A DNA stretch of 64,000 nucleotides from Morella rubra (lineage: Eukaryota > Streptophyta > Magnoliopsida > Fagales > Myricaceae): positions 29,540,835 to 29,604,834 of the forward strand of contig CM025855.1 in NCBI GenBank assembly GCA_003952965.2, written 5' to 3'. The notes below the pieces were generated by a model, which was given only the letters and a program-made list of their open reading frames with translations, was not told the origin of the DNA and made no database searches. The translations under genes were made by a program, and so were the position numbers. Below are positions 63,731 to 64,000 of this stretch, piece by piece; position 1 is the first letter of the stretch; every line of letters begins with the position of its first letter.

Positions 63731-64000
63731 GAGATGAATTTGCATCTGTAATGTGGAGCCATTTATCTTATTCATGACTGAAAAGTGGATTCTAAAAGAA
63801 TGATAGTGTGTGCTGAGTCTAATGCTCTGTGCCTGCCCATTCTCTAAACCATTTATTTCCAGCCATTATTGGATCCAAGGTTCCTGGTGATAGGAAAAAA
63901 TCCACGAATGTTTCTTGTTAGTACTTATATGACCAATAAGAAGGAATTTGCTTGTGTTACTTCATGATATATTTTAGTGACTTTGAAACCTGCAACCTGT

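Noticed and set aside
63862..63920. Possible third exon (acceptor 'tttccag') of the gene starting at 62201
   Set aside because: In the required phase it soon reaches a stop and does not resemble the expected continuation after DFRNCKAALEIRE.

Overview
This is nuclear DNA of a flowering plant, most likely a woody eudicot. The evidence is intron-rich genes with plant-only families (group I bZIP, F-box/kelch SKIP4, chloroplast bestrophin, plastid riboflavin deaminase), eukaryotic tRNAs, AT-rich intergenic DNA and several short inverted-repeat transposons. No bacterial, viral or organellar gene cluster and no CRISPR array was seen.

Layout. (1) 1-11.5 kb: the 5' part of a DUS3 tRNA-dihydrouridine synthase gene, a tRNA-Leu(CAA) and a complete group I bZIP gene close to Arabidopsis bZIP29, followed by about 4 kb of AT-rich spacer. 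(2) 11.5-12.7 kb: a second copy of the first ~0.6 kb of the window, running into about 1 kb of garbled, insertion-rich sequence. (3) 12.35-51.7 kb: two ~19.5-20 kb arms of an almost perfect inverted repeat separated by only 11 bp (32211-32221). Each arm carries, from centre outwards, a leader-like exon aimed at the centre, a TIR element, an eL36 ribosomal protein gene with a damaged first exon, a 17-exon peroxisomal acyl-CoA thioesterase gene, SKIP4, and an uncharacterised two-exon gene that is whole only on the right. (4) 51.7-64 kb: single-copy DNA with exon 1 of that gene, tRNA-Val(CAC), PYRD (riboflavin synthesis), a VCCN1-like bestrophin, a conserved 86-residue membrane-protein gene, and the 5' part of another conserved plant gene that leaves the window.

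The genes are ordinary housekeeping and regulatory genes and form no operon-like system. The striking feature is the ~39 kb palindrome. Its arms differ by small indels and substitutions (about 1% next to the centre), by a 155-bp length difference near 30.2 kb and by a scrambled 308-bp block in the left arm. Arms that differ this way, a centre falling in an apparent intron, a noisy outer junction and an orphan exon together favour two haplotypes joined head to head in assembly over a living palindrome. A genuine recent inverted duplication cannot be excluded from sequence alone.

The gene models were spliced by eye from GT-AG (one GC-AG) sites with reading-frame bookkeeping. Names rest on recognition of protein families, not on a database search.
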